DNA from: Bacteroidaceae bacterium
GTDB taxonomy: Bacteria > Bacteroidota > Bacteroidia > Bacteroidales > Bacteroidaceae
Direction: 5' to 3'
Assembly (NCBI GenBank): GCA_017503065.1
Contig: JAFVTT010000002.1
Location: forward strand, 1 to 24,229
Length of the DNA stretch: 24,229 nt
Within the stretch, counting starts at the first letter, position 1. Each line of letters opens with the position of its first letter. Below the pieces are notes generated by a model, which saw only the letters and a program-made list of their open reading frames with translations, was not told the origin of the DNA and searched no databases. The position numbers and the translations under genes were made by a program. Of the stretch, positions 1-7,466 are shown in pieces.

Positions 1-366
1 ATGTGCGGAGAGCAGGGGAGAGAGTTCGCTCTCCAGGTTCTGCAATTCCGGTGTGGAGCATGAACGGCTGAGGCCGTAGAACACTCCGGCGGTGCGGTTC
101 AGCAACTGTCCCGAGCGGTCGAGGGCGGCAATGGTGTTCTGGAAAGTAGGAGCCTCGGCATTGTTCACGATGGCGTCAATCTCCTTCTTCTGCTCCTCCA
201 TGCCACGCAGGAAGGCCTCGCGATAGTTGTCGGTGGTAATCTTCTCGAAAGGTGGAATCTCATAGGGGGTGCTGTAGCGGCGCTCCAGCAATGGATTCGT
301 GCTTTGTGCCATGGCACTGAGTCCCATGCTCAGAGCCATAGTGGCGGCGATAATGGTTTTCTTCAT
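1..366 (-). CDS. dcp: Peptidyl-dipeptidase Dcp-like M3 metallopeptidase, N-terminal part only
   Basis: The visible 122 residues begin with a clear signal peptide (MKKTIIAATMALSMGLSAMA, then Q). The following segment contains NPLLERRYSTPYEIPPFEKI and DNYREAFLRGMEEQKKEIDA, which is the typical start of exported Bacteroidales M3-family peptidyl-dipeptidases. These enzymes are zinc proteases that remove dipeptides from peptide C-termini, and the signal peptide places this one in the periplasm. The zinc motif HExxH lies in the C-terminal half of the family, beyond the window edge, so catalytic integrity cannot be judged. The start ATG (364-366) is preceded by a promoter at 413-442. The gene is divergent from the sigma-factor fusion at 572. 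Family assignment rests on recognition of the N-terminal sequence; oligopeptidase A-like M3 enzymes are the main alternative. Confidence 0.82.
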   Translation of the reverse strand, partial: MKKTIIAATMALSMGLSAMAQSTNPLLERRYSTPYEIPPFEKITTDNYREAFLRGMEEQKKEIDAIVNNAEAPTFQNTIAALDRSGQLLNRTAGVFYGLSRSCSTPELQNLESELSPLLSAH

Positions 367-412
367 TGCAATTTGTATTAACGTGATTGTTTACTAGTAA
401 AGGTACATTTTG

Positions 413-442
413 CAAAGGTATGCTTTTTAATCAAATACCAAA
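413..442 (-). promoter_or_regulatory. Bacteroidetes-type promoter for the M3 peptidase
   Basis: On the minus strand TTTG (439-442) is followed after 18 bases by TACCTTTG (413-420), matching the Bacteroidetes TTTG / TAnnTTTG promoter. It lies about 47 bases upstream of the peptidase ATG. A related TACCTTTA lies slightly closer to the gene. Confidence 0.6.
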
Positions 443-529
443 GCGTACCACATGAATTATTAACTTTTTTTGCAAAAGTAGTTCATATAAAAGTTGATTG
501 TCATGCAGTCTTTTAATGTAAATAATATC

Positions 530-537
530 TATATTTG
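530..537 (+). promoter_or_regulatory. Probable -7 box for the sigma-factor/beta-barrel fusion gene
   Basis: TATATTTG fits TAnnTTTG and lies 34 bases upstream of the ATG at 572. No good TTTG is visible at the usual -33 distance. Its position inside the longest open frame (which opens at 494) is one reason to prefer the start at 572. Confidence 0.4.
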
Positions 538-571
538 TATGGATTGTACACAAAAACATCGCCAGTTGACA

Positions 572-2269
572 ATGGAAATACTCACAGTAGTAGAAAGAGC
601 AAAGGAAAATGATGTTAAGGCTTTTGAAATATTATACAGAACGTACCGTCAGAAGATGGTGGGGATATGCATGAACATCGTCAAGGAGGACAGGACCGTG
701 GTTGACGACCTCGTGCACGATGCGTTTATTCTGGCATTCGTGTCGATAGGGAATCTGAGGGACAATGGCAAGTTCAGCGAGTGGCTGACCACTATAGTAA
801 GGAATGTGTCTCTGAAACATGTGGAACAGAGGGACAGGATGCTCCTGTTGTCCATATCATCTGTCAGTGAGGAGGATACGTTGATGAAGGATTCAGTTTC
901 CTCGCCAGATGCCGACCTTAACTACAAGGAACTGCTCGAACTGGTGAACCTCTTGCCCGAGGGATACAGAAAGATATTCCATCTGTCGGTAGTAGAGGGC
1001 TTCTCACACAAGGAGATTGCAGACATGCTGGGCATAGAACCGCATAGTTCCTCGTCGCAATTGTCTCGTGCCAAGCGTATGCTCAGGCGTATGATAGAGA
1101 GCGGTGCAATCTGGGCGGTAATTGTATTGTTCGCTCCTCTGGCATGGTATTTCGTTTCCAGATATGGAGAGGAGCAAGGCAAGAGGATGGCTGATGTGGG
1201 ACAAGGGAATGAACGTCCCAACCGGGCGTTGAACGATAGTATTGTGGAGGAACCGCATCATGCACAGGACACCTTGCCGAGGCTATGCCCCATTGGGATA
1301 AAGGTTCAAAATACACTGGCCGAGGATAGGGAAGATATGGTGTTGCCGCACGATACAGATACCGTTGCGGTCGTTCTCCCGTCTGCTTCAGTCAATGAAC
1401 CCTTGGTTGCAGAAACAGAAGAGAGGGAGGCGCAGGATGTCCATGCCAGGGACTCAGTAGCAGGAACTGTCTCCATGCCTCGGAACAATAAGTTGGAACA
1501 GTTCATGGCGGAGGACACGAAGTGGCACTTATGCCTAACGGGTTCCCTCGGTTCAGCCTTGGCTCAGAATGGCTATCCGTTTATTGCCACAGACATGTCC
1601 CTTCTTCCAGAACAGGATGGGCCAATACCGGTGTTGCCAGAGCAAATTACCACATGGGAGGAGTATTCCAATTACGTCAGCCTTGTGCCTCCATATAATG
1701 TAACAGAGCGTATCCGTGTTCTCAGTGAGATTTCCGCGCACAACACGGGCAAGATTGAACAAAAGGAACAGCACTCAAGCCCAATTACATTCGGCGTGTC
1801 GTTGGCAAGGCCGCTCGGAAAGAGATGGGGAGTGGAAACCGGCATACAGTATTCTCTGCTCAAATCCACATTCTCCATGGGCGAGGGCGGATACTCCGTA
1901 GTGGATAAGCAGAGCGTGCATTATCTCGGCATACCGCTTCGTGTGTCCTATGATTGGGTATCATACAGAGGGCTTTCGGCATACACTTCCATGGGTGTAA
2001 CGATGCACATACCCGTATACGGAAAGACCAAGAGCGACTATATTGTTGACTGGCAGACGGTTCTGACGGAGAACTGCACCTTCACGCCCTCTCTGCAATG
2101 GCAGGTGGGTGTGAGTCTTGGAGTCCAGTACAGGTTTGCTCCGCACACCAGCATATTCGCTGAACCCACATTCAACTGGTTCATACCCTCTGGCGGTGAA
2201 ACACGTACCGTATGGACGGAACATCCTGTAATGTTCACATGTCCGTTCGGTATCAGGATTACCTGGTAG
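572..2269 (+). CDS. ECF sigma factor fused through a membrane helix to an outer-membrane beta-barrel
   Basis: This 565-residue protein combines two normally separate machines. Residues about 6-85 are sigma region 2 (AFEILYRTYRQKMVGICMNI, VDDLVHDAFILAF, FSEWLTTIVRN). Residues about 119-172 are region 4 with its helix-turn-helix (LPEGYRKIFHLSVVEGFSHK, EIADMLGI, LSRAKRMLRRM). A hydrophobic segment follows at once, about 178-197 (AIWAVIVLFAPLAWYFV). Next comes an acidic, low-complexity linker to about 317, then a beta-barrel domain of the type seen in Bacteroidetes anti-sigma/porin proteins (WHLCLTGSLGSALAQNGY, LGKRWGVETGIQYS, VHYLGIPLRVSYDW, GVSLGVQYRF, SIFAEPTFNW), ending in an aromatic residue as outer-membrane proteins do. 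The start at 572 is preferred because an upstream TATATTTG box would otherwise be coding; a longer start at 494 is possible. The frame is uninterrupted across the junction. Domain identities are fairly sure; how it works is inference. The 3' end overlaps the opposing glycosyltransferase gene. Confidence 0.85.
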   Translation: MEILTVVERAKENDVKAFEILYRTYRQKMVGICMNIVKEDRTVVDDLVHDAFILAFVSIGNLRDNGKFSEWLTTIVRNVSLKHVEQRDRMLLLSISSVSEEDTLMKDSVSSPDADLNYKELLELVNLLPEGYRKIFHLSVVEGFSHKEIADMLGIEPHSSSSQLSRAKRMLRRMIESGAIWAVIVLFAPLAWYFVSRYGEEQGKRMADVGQGNERPNRALNDSIVEEPHHAQDTLPRLCPIGIKVQNTLAEDREDMVLPHDTDTVAVVLPSASVNEPLVAETEEREAQDVHARDSVAGTVSMPRNNKLEQFMAEDTKWHLCLTGSLGSALAQNGYPFIATDMSLLPEQDGPIPVLPEQITTWEEYSNYVSLVPPYNVTERIRVLSEISAHNTGKIEQKEQHSSPITFGVSLARPLGKRWGVETGIQYSLLKSTFSMGEGGYSVVDKQSVHYLGIPLRVSYDWVSYRGLSAYTSMGVTMHIPVYGKTKSDYIVDWQTVLTENCTFTPSLQWQVGVSLGVQYRFAPHTSIFAEPTFNWFIPSGGETRTVWTEHPVMFTCPFGIRITW

Positions 2270-3317
2270 CATGTCTGCTGAGGTATTGTGTGGATATCGT
2301 GGAGCGTTCGTTGATGGAGAGGCGCAATGCCGTTGTCAGTTCCTCCCTTGGGCAATCCACGGCCTGCGCGAGCAGGTCGCGGTGCCTCACCTTCATGACG
2401 AAGACGCTCGGCCCTGTGGTGATACTCCCTACAAAAGAATGGCTTGATGGCAGCAGGTCTGCGGAGACGAGAAGGCGGCGGATGGCATCCTTCTTGCTGG
2501 AGGGGTCTTCATTGCAGAAACGCTGGTGACAATAGCCCTTCTCGTCCTGTTGGCATAGCGTCAGAATCCTCAGGTTGGGGAAATCCTCCTGAGCCTTCTG
2601 GTACTGGCGGTAGTCATCAGTAAGGATGAACAGGCAAGCCTCCTCACTCCCAAACTCCAATCTGCTTATAATGGTCTTTCCGTCTATCAGGCTCGTCTCC
2701 GTAATCTTGTCGCCACCCCTTATCTGCACAGCGGAGTAGACGGGCGGCAGACGTAGTTTGGCCTTGTAACTGTCTTCCAGTCGTATCATCTCCGGCGTAA
2801 ACCTCCAAACCATGCGTGCTACCATGCTGTATGCACTCATATAGTCGGCATCTATGCCAAGTTCCGGAACGCAGAACCTCTGCACCCCTTCCAAAGAAAC
2901 GTCCTGCGAAAGGAATACCGCTTCTCCGTAAGTCCACAGGGACGCCAACCTGCCAGTCAAGGTTTTCATGCCCGACTTCGCTTTCCAGGCAATCGCCCCC
3001 AGGGACTTCTGCCTGCGGCATAGCCTCAGGATATTGCGCCAGGACGGCAGCCTGTGGAAATTGTACTTTTGGTGGAACTTCTCATGCACCTCTTCGCAGA
3101 AGGGCAGGAAGTACTCTGTCCACCCGATGCCGGTGCCGAAATTGGCGTCCTCCGAATATATTTGGAACCTGATGCGGTGTGCCAGGCAATAGAGCATGGC
3201 ATTCACCATATAGTTCATCTCCACAAAGAACCCGCAATCCACGCCTATGCGATATACCATCCTTTTGCGGAATGAGGCATTTACCCTACGGTACGATTCG
3301 ATATCCAGTTTCTCCAT
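2259..3317 (-). CDS. Fucosyltransferase-like (GT23/O-FucT-type fold) glycosyltransferase
   Basis: The 352-residue protein has no signal peptide. Its N-terminal part (GFFVEMNYMVNAMLYCLAHR at about 29-48, then IYSEDANFGTGIGWTEYFLP) resembles the opening of bacterial fucosyltransferase-like enzymes. Residues 194-204 (YSAVQIRGGDK) match the H-x-R-x-G/T-D-K nucleotide-sugar motif of alpha-1,6-fucosyltransferases, with Gln where His is usual. LFILTDD (229-235) and SADLLPSSHSFVGSITTGPS (285-304) match the later donor-site motifs. A role in adding a sugar, perhaps fucose, to a glycan or glycoprotein in the cytoplasm is likely, but donor and acceptor are unknown. It stands alone rather than in a polysaccharide cluster. 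Its stop lies inside the last codons of the opposing sigma fusion gene, and no terminator separates them. Family confidence is moderate; substrate is not known. Confidence 0.6.
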   Translation of the reverse strand: MEKLDIESYRRVNASFRKRMVYRIGVDCGFFVEMNYMVNAMLYCLAHRIRFQIYSEDANFGTGIGWTEYFLPFCEEVHEKFHQKYNFHRLPSWRNILRLCRRQKSLGAIAWKAKSGMKTLTGRLASLWTYGEAVFLSQDVSLEGVQRFCVPELGIDADYMSAYSMVARMVWRFTPEMIRLEDSYKAKLRLPPVYSAVQIRGGDKITETSLIDGKTIISRLEFGSEEACLFILTDDYRQYQKAQEDFPNLRILTLCQQDEKGYCHQRFCNEDPSSKKDAIRRLLVSADLLPSSHSFVGSITTGPSVFVMKVRHRDLLAQAVDCPREELTTALRLSINERSTISTQYLSRHATR

Positions 3318-3397
3318 GCTATCATGTGCCGGTATGCGCTTTCCTTTTCACCCGACATCCATATAGATAGGATAGCATGCAGGATGACTGCACGGAC

Positions 3398-3434
3398 AAA
3401 AAAAGAAGGGACACTTCACAGTCGTGTCCCTTCT
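3398..3434 (-). terminator. Rho-independent terminator after the flavodiiron gene
   Basis: An 11-bp perfect stem (AGAAGGGACAC, 3404-3414, with 3424-3434) has a 9-base loop. On the minus strand it is followed by seven T (complement of 3398-3404). It lies 45 bases past the flavodiiron stop. A T5 run on the plus side could let it work in both directions. Confidence 0.88.
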
Positions 3435-3478
3435 GGCTTTTTGGCAGGTCTTGTGATGGCCGTTACCCTTTATTCTCC

Positions 3479-4651
3479 TTATTCGGCAAGCATGGCGTCC
3501 GCCAGGGCTTCCAGGGCGGGCTTGTCGGTTTCCTTCAGTTTGCCCCAGATGGTTACGGTGGGTTCCACTATCTCGCACTGCTTCATGCTCTCTATCATGT
3601 GGCGCATCACCTTGGCAGCCGTGGGAGCCCAGGTGCCGTTTTCCACAAGGCCGAAGCGGCGGCGCTGGTATGCCTTTATCTGCAGGTGGTGCAGGAAATC
3701 GTGCATGGGGGGGAACACTCCGGCATCGTAGGAGGAGGCAAGGCATACTACACGGGGATAGCGGAAGGCGTCCTCTATGACCTCTGCCATGTCGTCGCGG
3801 CTCAGGTCGCTGACCACCACCTTTGCGGCACCCTTCTGCTTCAGCACCTCGGCCAGATGGCGTGCCACCTGTGCCGTGTTGCCGTGTATGCTGGCATAGG
3901 CCAGGAGGATGCCGTCGCTCTCAGGTTCGTAGCGGCTCCAGAGGTCGTACAGGCGTATGGCTTCTGCCATGGCCTCGCCTTGAAGCACGGGGCCGTGCAG
4001 AGGCATGATGGCGCAGATTTCCAGGGTGGAAGCCTTCTTCAGCACGTTCTGCACCTGCATGCCGTACTTGCCCACGATGTTGAAGTAGTAGCGGCGTGCC
4101 TCGCATGCCCAGTCGTCCGTCTCGTTGCAGAGCGCACCGAACTTGCCGAAACCGTCGGCAGCAAAGAGAATCTTTTCGGTAGACTCGTATGTCATTATTA
4201 CCTCGGGCCAGTGCACCATGGGGGCGGCAATGAAGTTCAAGGTGTGTGTGCCCAATGGCAAGGTGTCGCCCTCTTTGACTACCATGATGCGTTCAGCAAA
4301 TGAGGCCAAATCAAAGTAGAATCCCAGCATCTTCACCGTCTGTTGTGAACATACGAGGGTGAGGGCGGGGTACTCCTGCATGGTCTTGCCTATGATGGCA
4401 GAGTGGTCGGGTTCCATGTGCTGGCATACGAGATAGTCGGGCGTGCGTCCCTCCAGGGCAGCAACGAGGTTGGCAGTCCATTCCTTTTCCTTGCGTCCGT
4501 CGGCGGTATCCATTACGGCAACCTTATCGTCCAGGATGACCCAACTGTTGTAACTCATACCCTCGGGCACGATATACTGGCTCTCGAAGAGGTCTATGTC
4601 CAGATCGTCCACACCGATGTAGCGTATGTTCTTGGAAATTTCGTTTGTCAT
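3479..4651 (-). CDS. Flavodiiron protein (FprA/Roo family)
   Basis: This is a two-domain cytoplasmic flavodiiron protein of 390 residues, the usual length. Residues about 1-245 are a metallo-beta-lactamase-like domain with all diiron ligands visible: H78, E80, D82 (QHMEPDH), H147 (MVHWPE), D166 (FAADGFG) and H219 (MPLHGP). Residues about 246-390 are a flavodoxin domain with the FMN phosphate loop at about 252-260 (YASIHGNTA). Family members reduce O2 to water or NO to N2O, using electrons from rubredoxin or related donors, which fits an anaerobe's defence against oxygen or nitrosative stress. No rubredoxin domain is fused and no rubredoxin gene is nearby. It lies 115 bp downstream of the acyltransferase gene, across a 9-bp tandem repeat, and ends at a strong terminator. 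O2 versus NO preference cannot be read from the sequence. Confidence 0.93.
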   Translation of the reverse strand: MTNEISKNIRYIGVDDLDIDLFESQYIVPEGMSYNSWVILDDKVAVMDTADGRKEKEWTANLVAALEGRTPDYLVCQHMEPDHSAIIGKTMQEYPALTLVCSQQTVKMLGFYFDLASFAERIMVVKEGDTLPLGTHTLNFIAAPMVHWPEVIMTYESTEKILFAADGFGKFGALCNETDDWACEARRYYFNIVGKYGMQVQNVLKKASTLEICAIMPLHGPVLQGEAMAEAIRLYDLWSRYEPESDGILLAYASIHGNTAQVARHLAEVLKQKGAAKVVVSDLSRDDMAEVIEDAFRYPRVVCLASSYDAGVFPPMHDFLHHLQIKAYQRRRFGLVENGTWAPTAAKVMRHMIESMKQCEIVEPTVTIWGKLKETDKPALEALADAMLAE

Positions 4652-4691
4652 ATTGTGTTGTGTTTGGTTTTAATCTTGTTGTTTTGGGGGG

Positions 4692-4741
4692 TAGGGTCTT
4701 TAGGGTCCTTTGGGTCTTTAGGGACCTTAGGGTCTTTAGGG
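4692..4741. repeat. 9-bp tandem repeat (GGGTCTTTA-type), five units
   Basis: GGG recurs exactly every 9 bases at 4694, 4703, 4712, 4721, 4730 and 4739. The units are GGGTCTTTA, GGGTCCTTT, GGGTCTTTA, GGGACCTTA and GGGTCTTTA, then a partial unit. The array sits between two co-directional minus-strand genes, about 40-90 bases upstream of the flavodiiron start. Confidence 0.9.
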
Positions 4742-4766
4742 AGTTTTCCGTTTTCACCTTTCCGTT

Positions 4767-7313
4767 TTATTCCCCTACTATTGCTTTACGCACGCGGTTG
4801 GCCAGGGTGTCGTAGTCCTCTTGTTCGGCCTTTGGCATGATGGGTTTGAGGTATTCCACCTTTACGGGTTTGGGCGAGGGCAGTTTCTTGCTTCTCGGCC
4901 AGGCCTCGTATGCACCGCTGATGCGCACGGGCACTATGGGGATGTTCAGTTCTGTGGCCAGGATGGCAAAGGTCTTTTTGAATTCGCCCACAAAACCGGT
5001 GCGTGTGCGCGTGCCTTCGGGGAAGATGACTAGGTTCTGTCCCCTCTTCAGCACAGATGCCATTTCCATGATGGATTCCTTCAGGCGTGCACGCTCCATG
5101 ATGATGACATTGTTGCGGCGTGCCAGGGTTCGGCGCAGACTTCCGCGTACGTGCTCCTCGGTGGCATAGAAGAAACTGTTCCTTATCTGTTCGGAGGTAA
5201 GTCCCGCCATGGCCACAGGTCCGTCCATGAAACTCTGGTGGTTGGGCGCCAGGATGAAGGGGCCCGAGGCGGGGATGTTCTCCTGCCCTACGATGGAAAG
5301 ACCGTTGTAGAGGCTTATGAAACCCTTCATCATCTTTGCCCACACGGACATGAGTGGTGAGGTGCGTCGTGTACACTGTTCGCACTCTGTATTGCTGTCC
5401 TCGGGGTTCTCAGGGAAGGAGAGCAATCTGTTCCAGTCGATTTCCTCCACCTCCATGCGTGTCTTGTTCTCCTGTATGTGAAGAGCCAGGGCACTGACGT
5501 CGCGGAACCCCAGGAGGCTCTCTGCGCTTACCTGCACTCCGAAGGTGTTCTCTATGAATGTCTGCAGGCTTATGCGGTCGAGCGAATCCATGCCAAGGTC
5601 CGTCTCTATGCGGTCGGTGGGGCGCAGGGTCAGTTTCTTCTCTCCCTCTATGTACTGCTTCAGTATGCGGTATTCCTCGCTGTCGGGTTCTTCGATGGGA
5701 GCCTCGTCGACGGGTTCTCCCGCATATTGTCCTTCCAGGATGTCCTTCAGGCGGAAGCGCTGGAGTTTCTCCAGTTTGGTGCGTGGCAGGTCGCCACGGA
5801 ATATGCACAGGGTCATCACCTTCTTGTACTGGGGCACGGAGTGGTTGTATGGTTCCAGCACCTCCTTCTTGATGATTTCCTCTGCCTGCTGGTCGGTAAG
5901 GTCCTTTGCCCACTCCTTCTGCGGTACGATGATGGCACAAAGCATGTCGCCCTTCTGCGTGATGGCAGCCTCGTGCACGTAGGTGGAGTACTTCTCTATC
6001 TTTGCCTCTATCTCGGCAGGTTGTACGTTCTTGCCGTTGGACAGGACGATGATTTCCTTGCACCGGCCGGTGATGTAGACACGTCCTGCCTCGTCAAAGC
6101 GTGCCAGGTCGCCCGTGTGGATGAAACCGTCCCCGTCTATGGTGGCTGCCGTTTCTTCGGGACGGTTGTAGTAGCCCTTCATCACATTCGGACCCTTGGC
6201 GCACAGTTCGCCCACCACCACACGGCCTTCCTCCATGGTTCCCATCTCGCTGGGGATTATCTTGCACTCCACAGAGGGCAGGGGCAGGCCCACGCAACCG
6301 GGTATGTAGTCTCCGGGACGTGTGAATGCTATGATGGGAGCCGTCTCCGTCATGCCATAGCCTTCCAGCAGGTTCAGGCCCAATGTTTCCAGCCCCCTGC
6401 CTATCTCGGCATCCAGTGCGGCACCACCGCTGACGCAGAACTGTATGTTGCCGCCCATCTTCTTGTGCACCTTCTGGAAGATGAAGCGCGACAGGGCAGG
6501 ACTTTTTGCCCATGCGCAGAAACGGAACAAGGCACGTGTTACGGCCTTGGCCTCAATCTGCTTCATGATGCCCATGTAGAGAGTCTGCCACAGGCGTGGT
6601 ACTCCCACGAAAATCGCCACCTTGCCACGGCACAGGGTGTCCATGATTTCGGGACCTGTCATACCCGGACTTATAGCTACACCGCCACCAAGCAGGATGG
6701 GTGCTATCATGCATCCCTGCAGGGGCAGGACATGATGCAGGGGCAGGAGAATGAGGGCACGGCGTTCGCTGTTGAAGATGCACACCTCGTCCGATACGCC
6801 CCGGATGTTGGCCATCAGATTTCCCAGGGTGAGCATGACACCCTTTGGCGAACCCGTTGTGCCGGAGGTGTAGATGATTACTGCCGTATCCTCCTCCCTT
6901 CTGCTCCAGGTGGAGGGTTCGGGAGCACCTTCTCCGCTCTCGGGTATGCCGGCGTTCTCGTAATTGTCGATATTCAGCATGCGCACCTGTGCCCCTGACA
7001 GGGAAATGGCCTCCTGCACTACCTGGATATGCTCGTCGGATGTCCAGATGCACTGGCTTCCGCTGTCCTTCAGTATGTATGCCAGGTCTTGTGCCGTGGA
7101 CGATGCATCCACGGGGATGGCAATGCCGCCGTTCTTCCAGATGGAGAAGAAGGCGTATATCCATCCTTCCCTGTTCTCCGAGAAAATGATGGTCTTTTTG
7201 TCCTCTCCCTTGGGAGTGTGTGTGGCGAAGTGGTCAATATGCTGAAGCATGGACCTGTAACTTATTTCGCCTTGCGACGTGACTATGGCTGTCTTCTTGA
7301 AATCCTTTATCAT
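4767..7313 (-). CDS. Acyl-ACP/acyl-CoA synthetase – acyl carrier – PlsC acyltransferase fusion
   Basis: The 848-residue protein has three domains in order. Residues about 10-525 form an ANL adenylating domain: YTSGTTGSPKGVML (148-161), GYGMTET (318-324), HTGDLA (399-404), GRCKE (416-420) and the C-terminal lysine segment LPRTKLEKLQR (509-519). Residues about 545-615 form an acyl-carrier domain with the phosphopantetheine serine in LGMDSL (S577). Residues about 670-848 form a 1-acylglycerol-phosphate-type acyltransferase with NHQSFMD (691-697, the HX4D motif) and FPEGTRTR (764-771). The likely chemistry is activating a fatty acid, loading it on the built-in carrier, and transferring it to a lysophospholipid or another hydroxyl acceptor, as in Aas-type phospholipid repair. 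No membrane helix is obvious. It has its own promoter at 7352-7383. The acceptor, and whether the carrier handles fatty acid only, are unknown. Confidence 0.88.
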   Translation of the reverse strand: MIKDFKKTAIVTSQGEISYRSMLQHIDHFATHTPKGEDKKTIIFSENREGWIYAFFSIWKNGGIAIPVDASSTAQDLAYILKDSGSQCIWTSDEHIQVVQEAISLSGAQVRMLNIDNYENAGIPESGEGAPEPSTWSRREEDTAVIIYTSGTTGSPKGVMLTLGNLMANIRGVSDEVCIFNSERRALILLPLHHVLPLQGCMIAPILLGGGVAISPGMTGPEIMDTLCRGKVAIFVGVPRLWQTLYMGIMKQIEAKAVTRALFRFCAWAKSPALSRFIFQKVHKKMGGNIQFCVSGGAALDAEIGRGLETLGLNLLEGYGMTETAPIIAFTRPGDYIPGCVGLPLPSVECKIIPSEMGTMEEGRVVVGELCAKGPNVMKGYYNRPEETAATIDGDGFIHTGDLARFDEAGRVYITGRCKEIIVLSNGKNVQPAEIEAKIEKYSTYVHEAAITQKGDMLCAIIVPQKEWAKDLTDQQAEEIIKKEVLEPYNHSVPQYKKVMTLCIFRGDLPRTKLEKLQRFRLKDILEGQYAGEPVDEAPIEEPDSEEYRILKQYIEGEKKLTLRPTDRIETDLGMDSLDRISLQTFIENTFGVQVSAESLLGFRDVSALALHIQENKTRMEVEEIDWNRLLSFPENPEDSNTECEQCTRRTSPLMSVWAKMMKGFISLYNGLSIVGQENIPASGPFILAPNHQSFMDGPVAMAGLTSEQIRNSFFYATEEHVRGSLRRTLARRNNVIIMERARLKESIMEMASVLKRGQNLVIFPEGTRTRTGFVGEFKKTFAILATELNIPIVPVRISGAYEAWPRSKKLPSPKPVKVEYLKPIMPKAEQEDYDTLANRVRKAIVGE

Positions 7314-7351
7314 CGTTCTCCTGTACCTTGTTATATATTACGGCAAACAGA

Positions 7352-7383
7352 GCAAATTTATTCTATTTTTGCCAATCTGCCAA
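7352..7383 (-). promoter_or_regulatory. Promoter for the acyltransferase fusion gene
   Basis: On the minus strand TTGG (7380-7383) lies 19 bases before TAAATTTG (7353-7360), followed by C. This fits the Bacteroidetes promoter with one -33 mismatch. It lies just downstream of the esterase terminator and 39 bases upstream of the ATG. Confidence 0.6.
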
Positions 7384-7394
7384 GGGAAGACATG

Positions 7395-7442
7395 AAAAAA
7401 GTTCCTGTTGGGCATCAAAAAGTCTTGCCCGGCAGGAACTTT
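7395..7442 (-). terminator. Rho-independent terminator after the esterase gene
   Basis: A 17-bp stem pairs 7398-7414 with 7426-7442, including two G-U pairs, around an 11-base loop. On the minus strand it ends in six T. It begins 25 bases beyond the esterase stop, so the receptor/esterase transcript should end here. Confidence 0.88.
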
Positions 7443-7466
7443 GTGCTAAAACTATATGACCTGTGC

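Noticed and set aside
572..2269. The sigma/beta-barrel fusion as two genes or a frameshift artefact
   Set aside because: The frame is continuous through the junction and the membrane helix follows region 4 without a stop or a plausible internal start with a leader. An artefact would need a lost stop codon, which only raw reads or homologues can test.
3377..4303. A 308-codon plus-strand frame opposite the flavodiiron gene
   Set aside because: It runs through the terminator and antisense to intact diiron motifs. It is a shadow.
4692..4741. A CRISPR array
   Set aside because: The units are 9 bp with no spacers and there are no cas genes in the window.
5478..6998. A 506-codon open frame on the plus strand
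   Set aside because: It lies wholly opposite the acyltransferase fusion gene, whose motifs are unambiguous. Its translation shows no domain, and long antisense frames are expected in GC-rich coding DNA.
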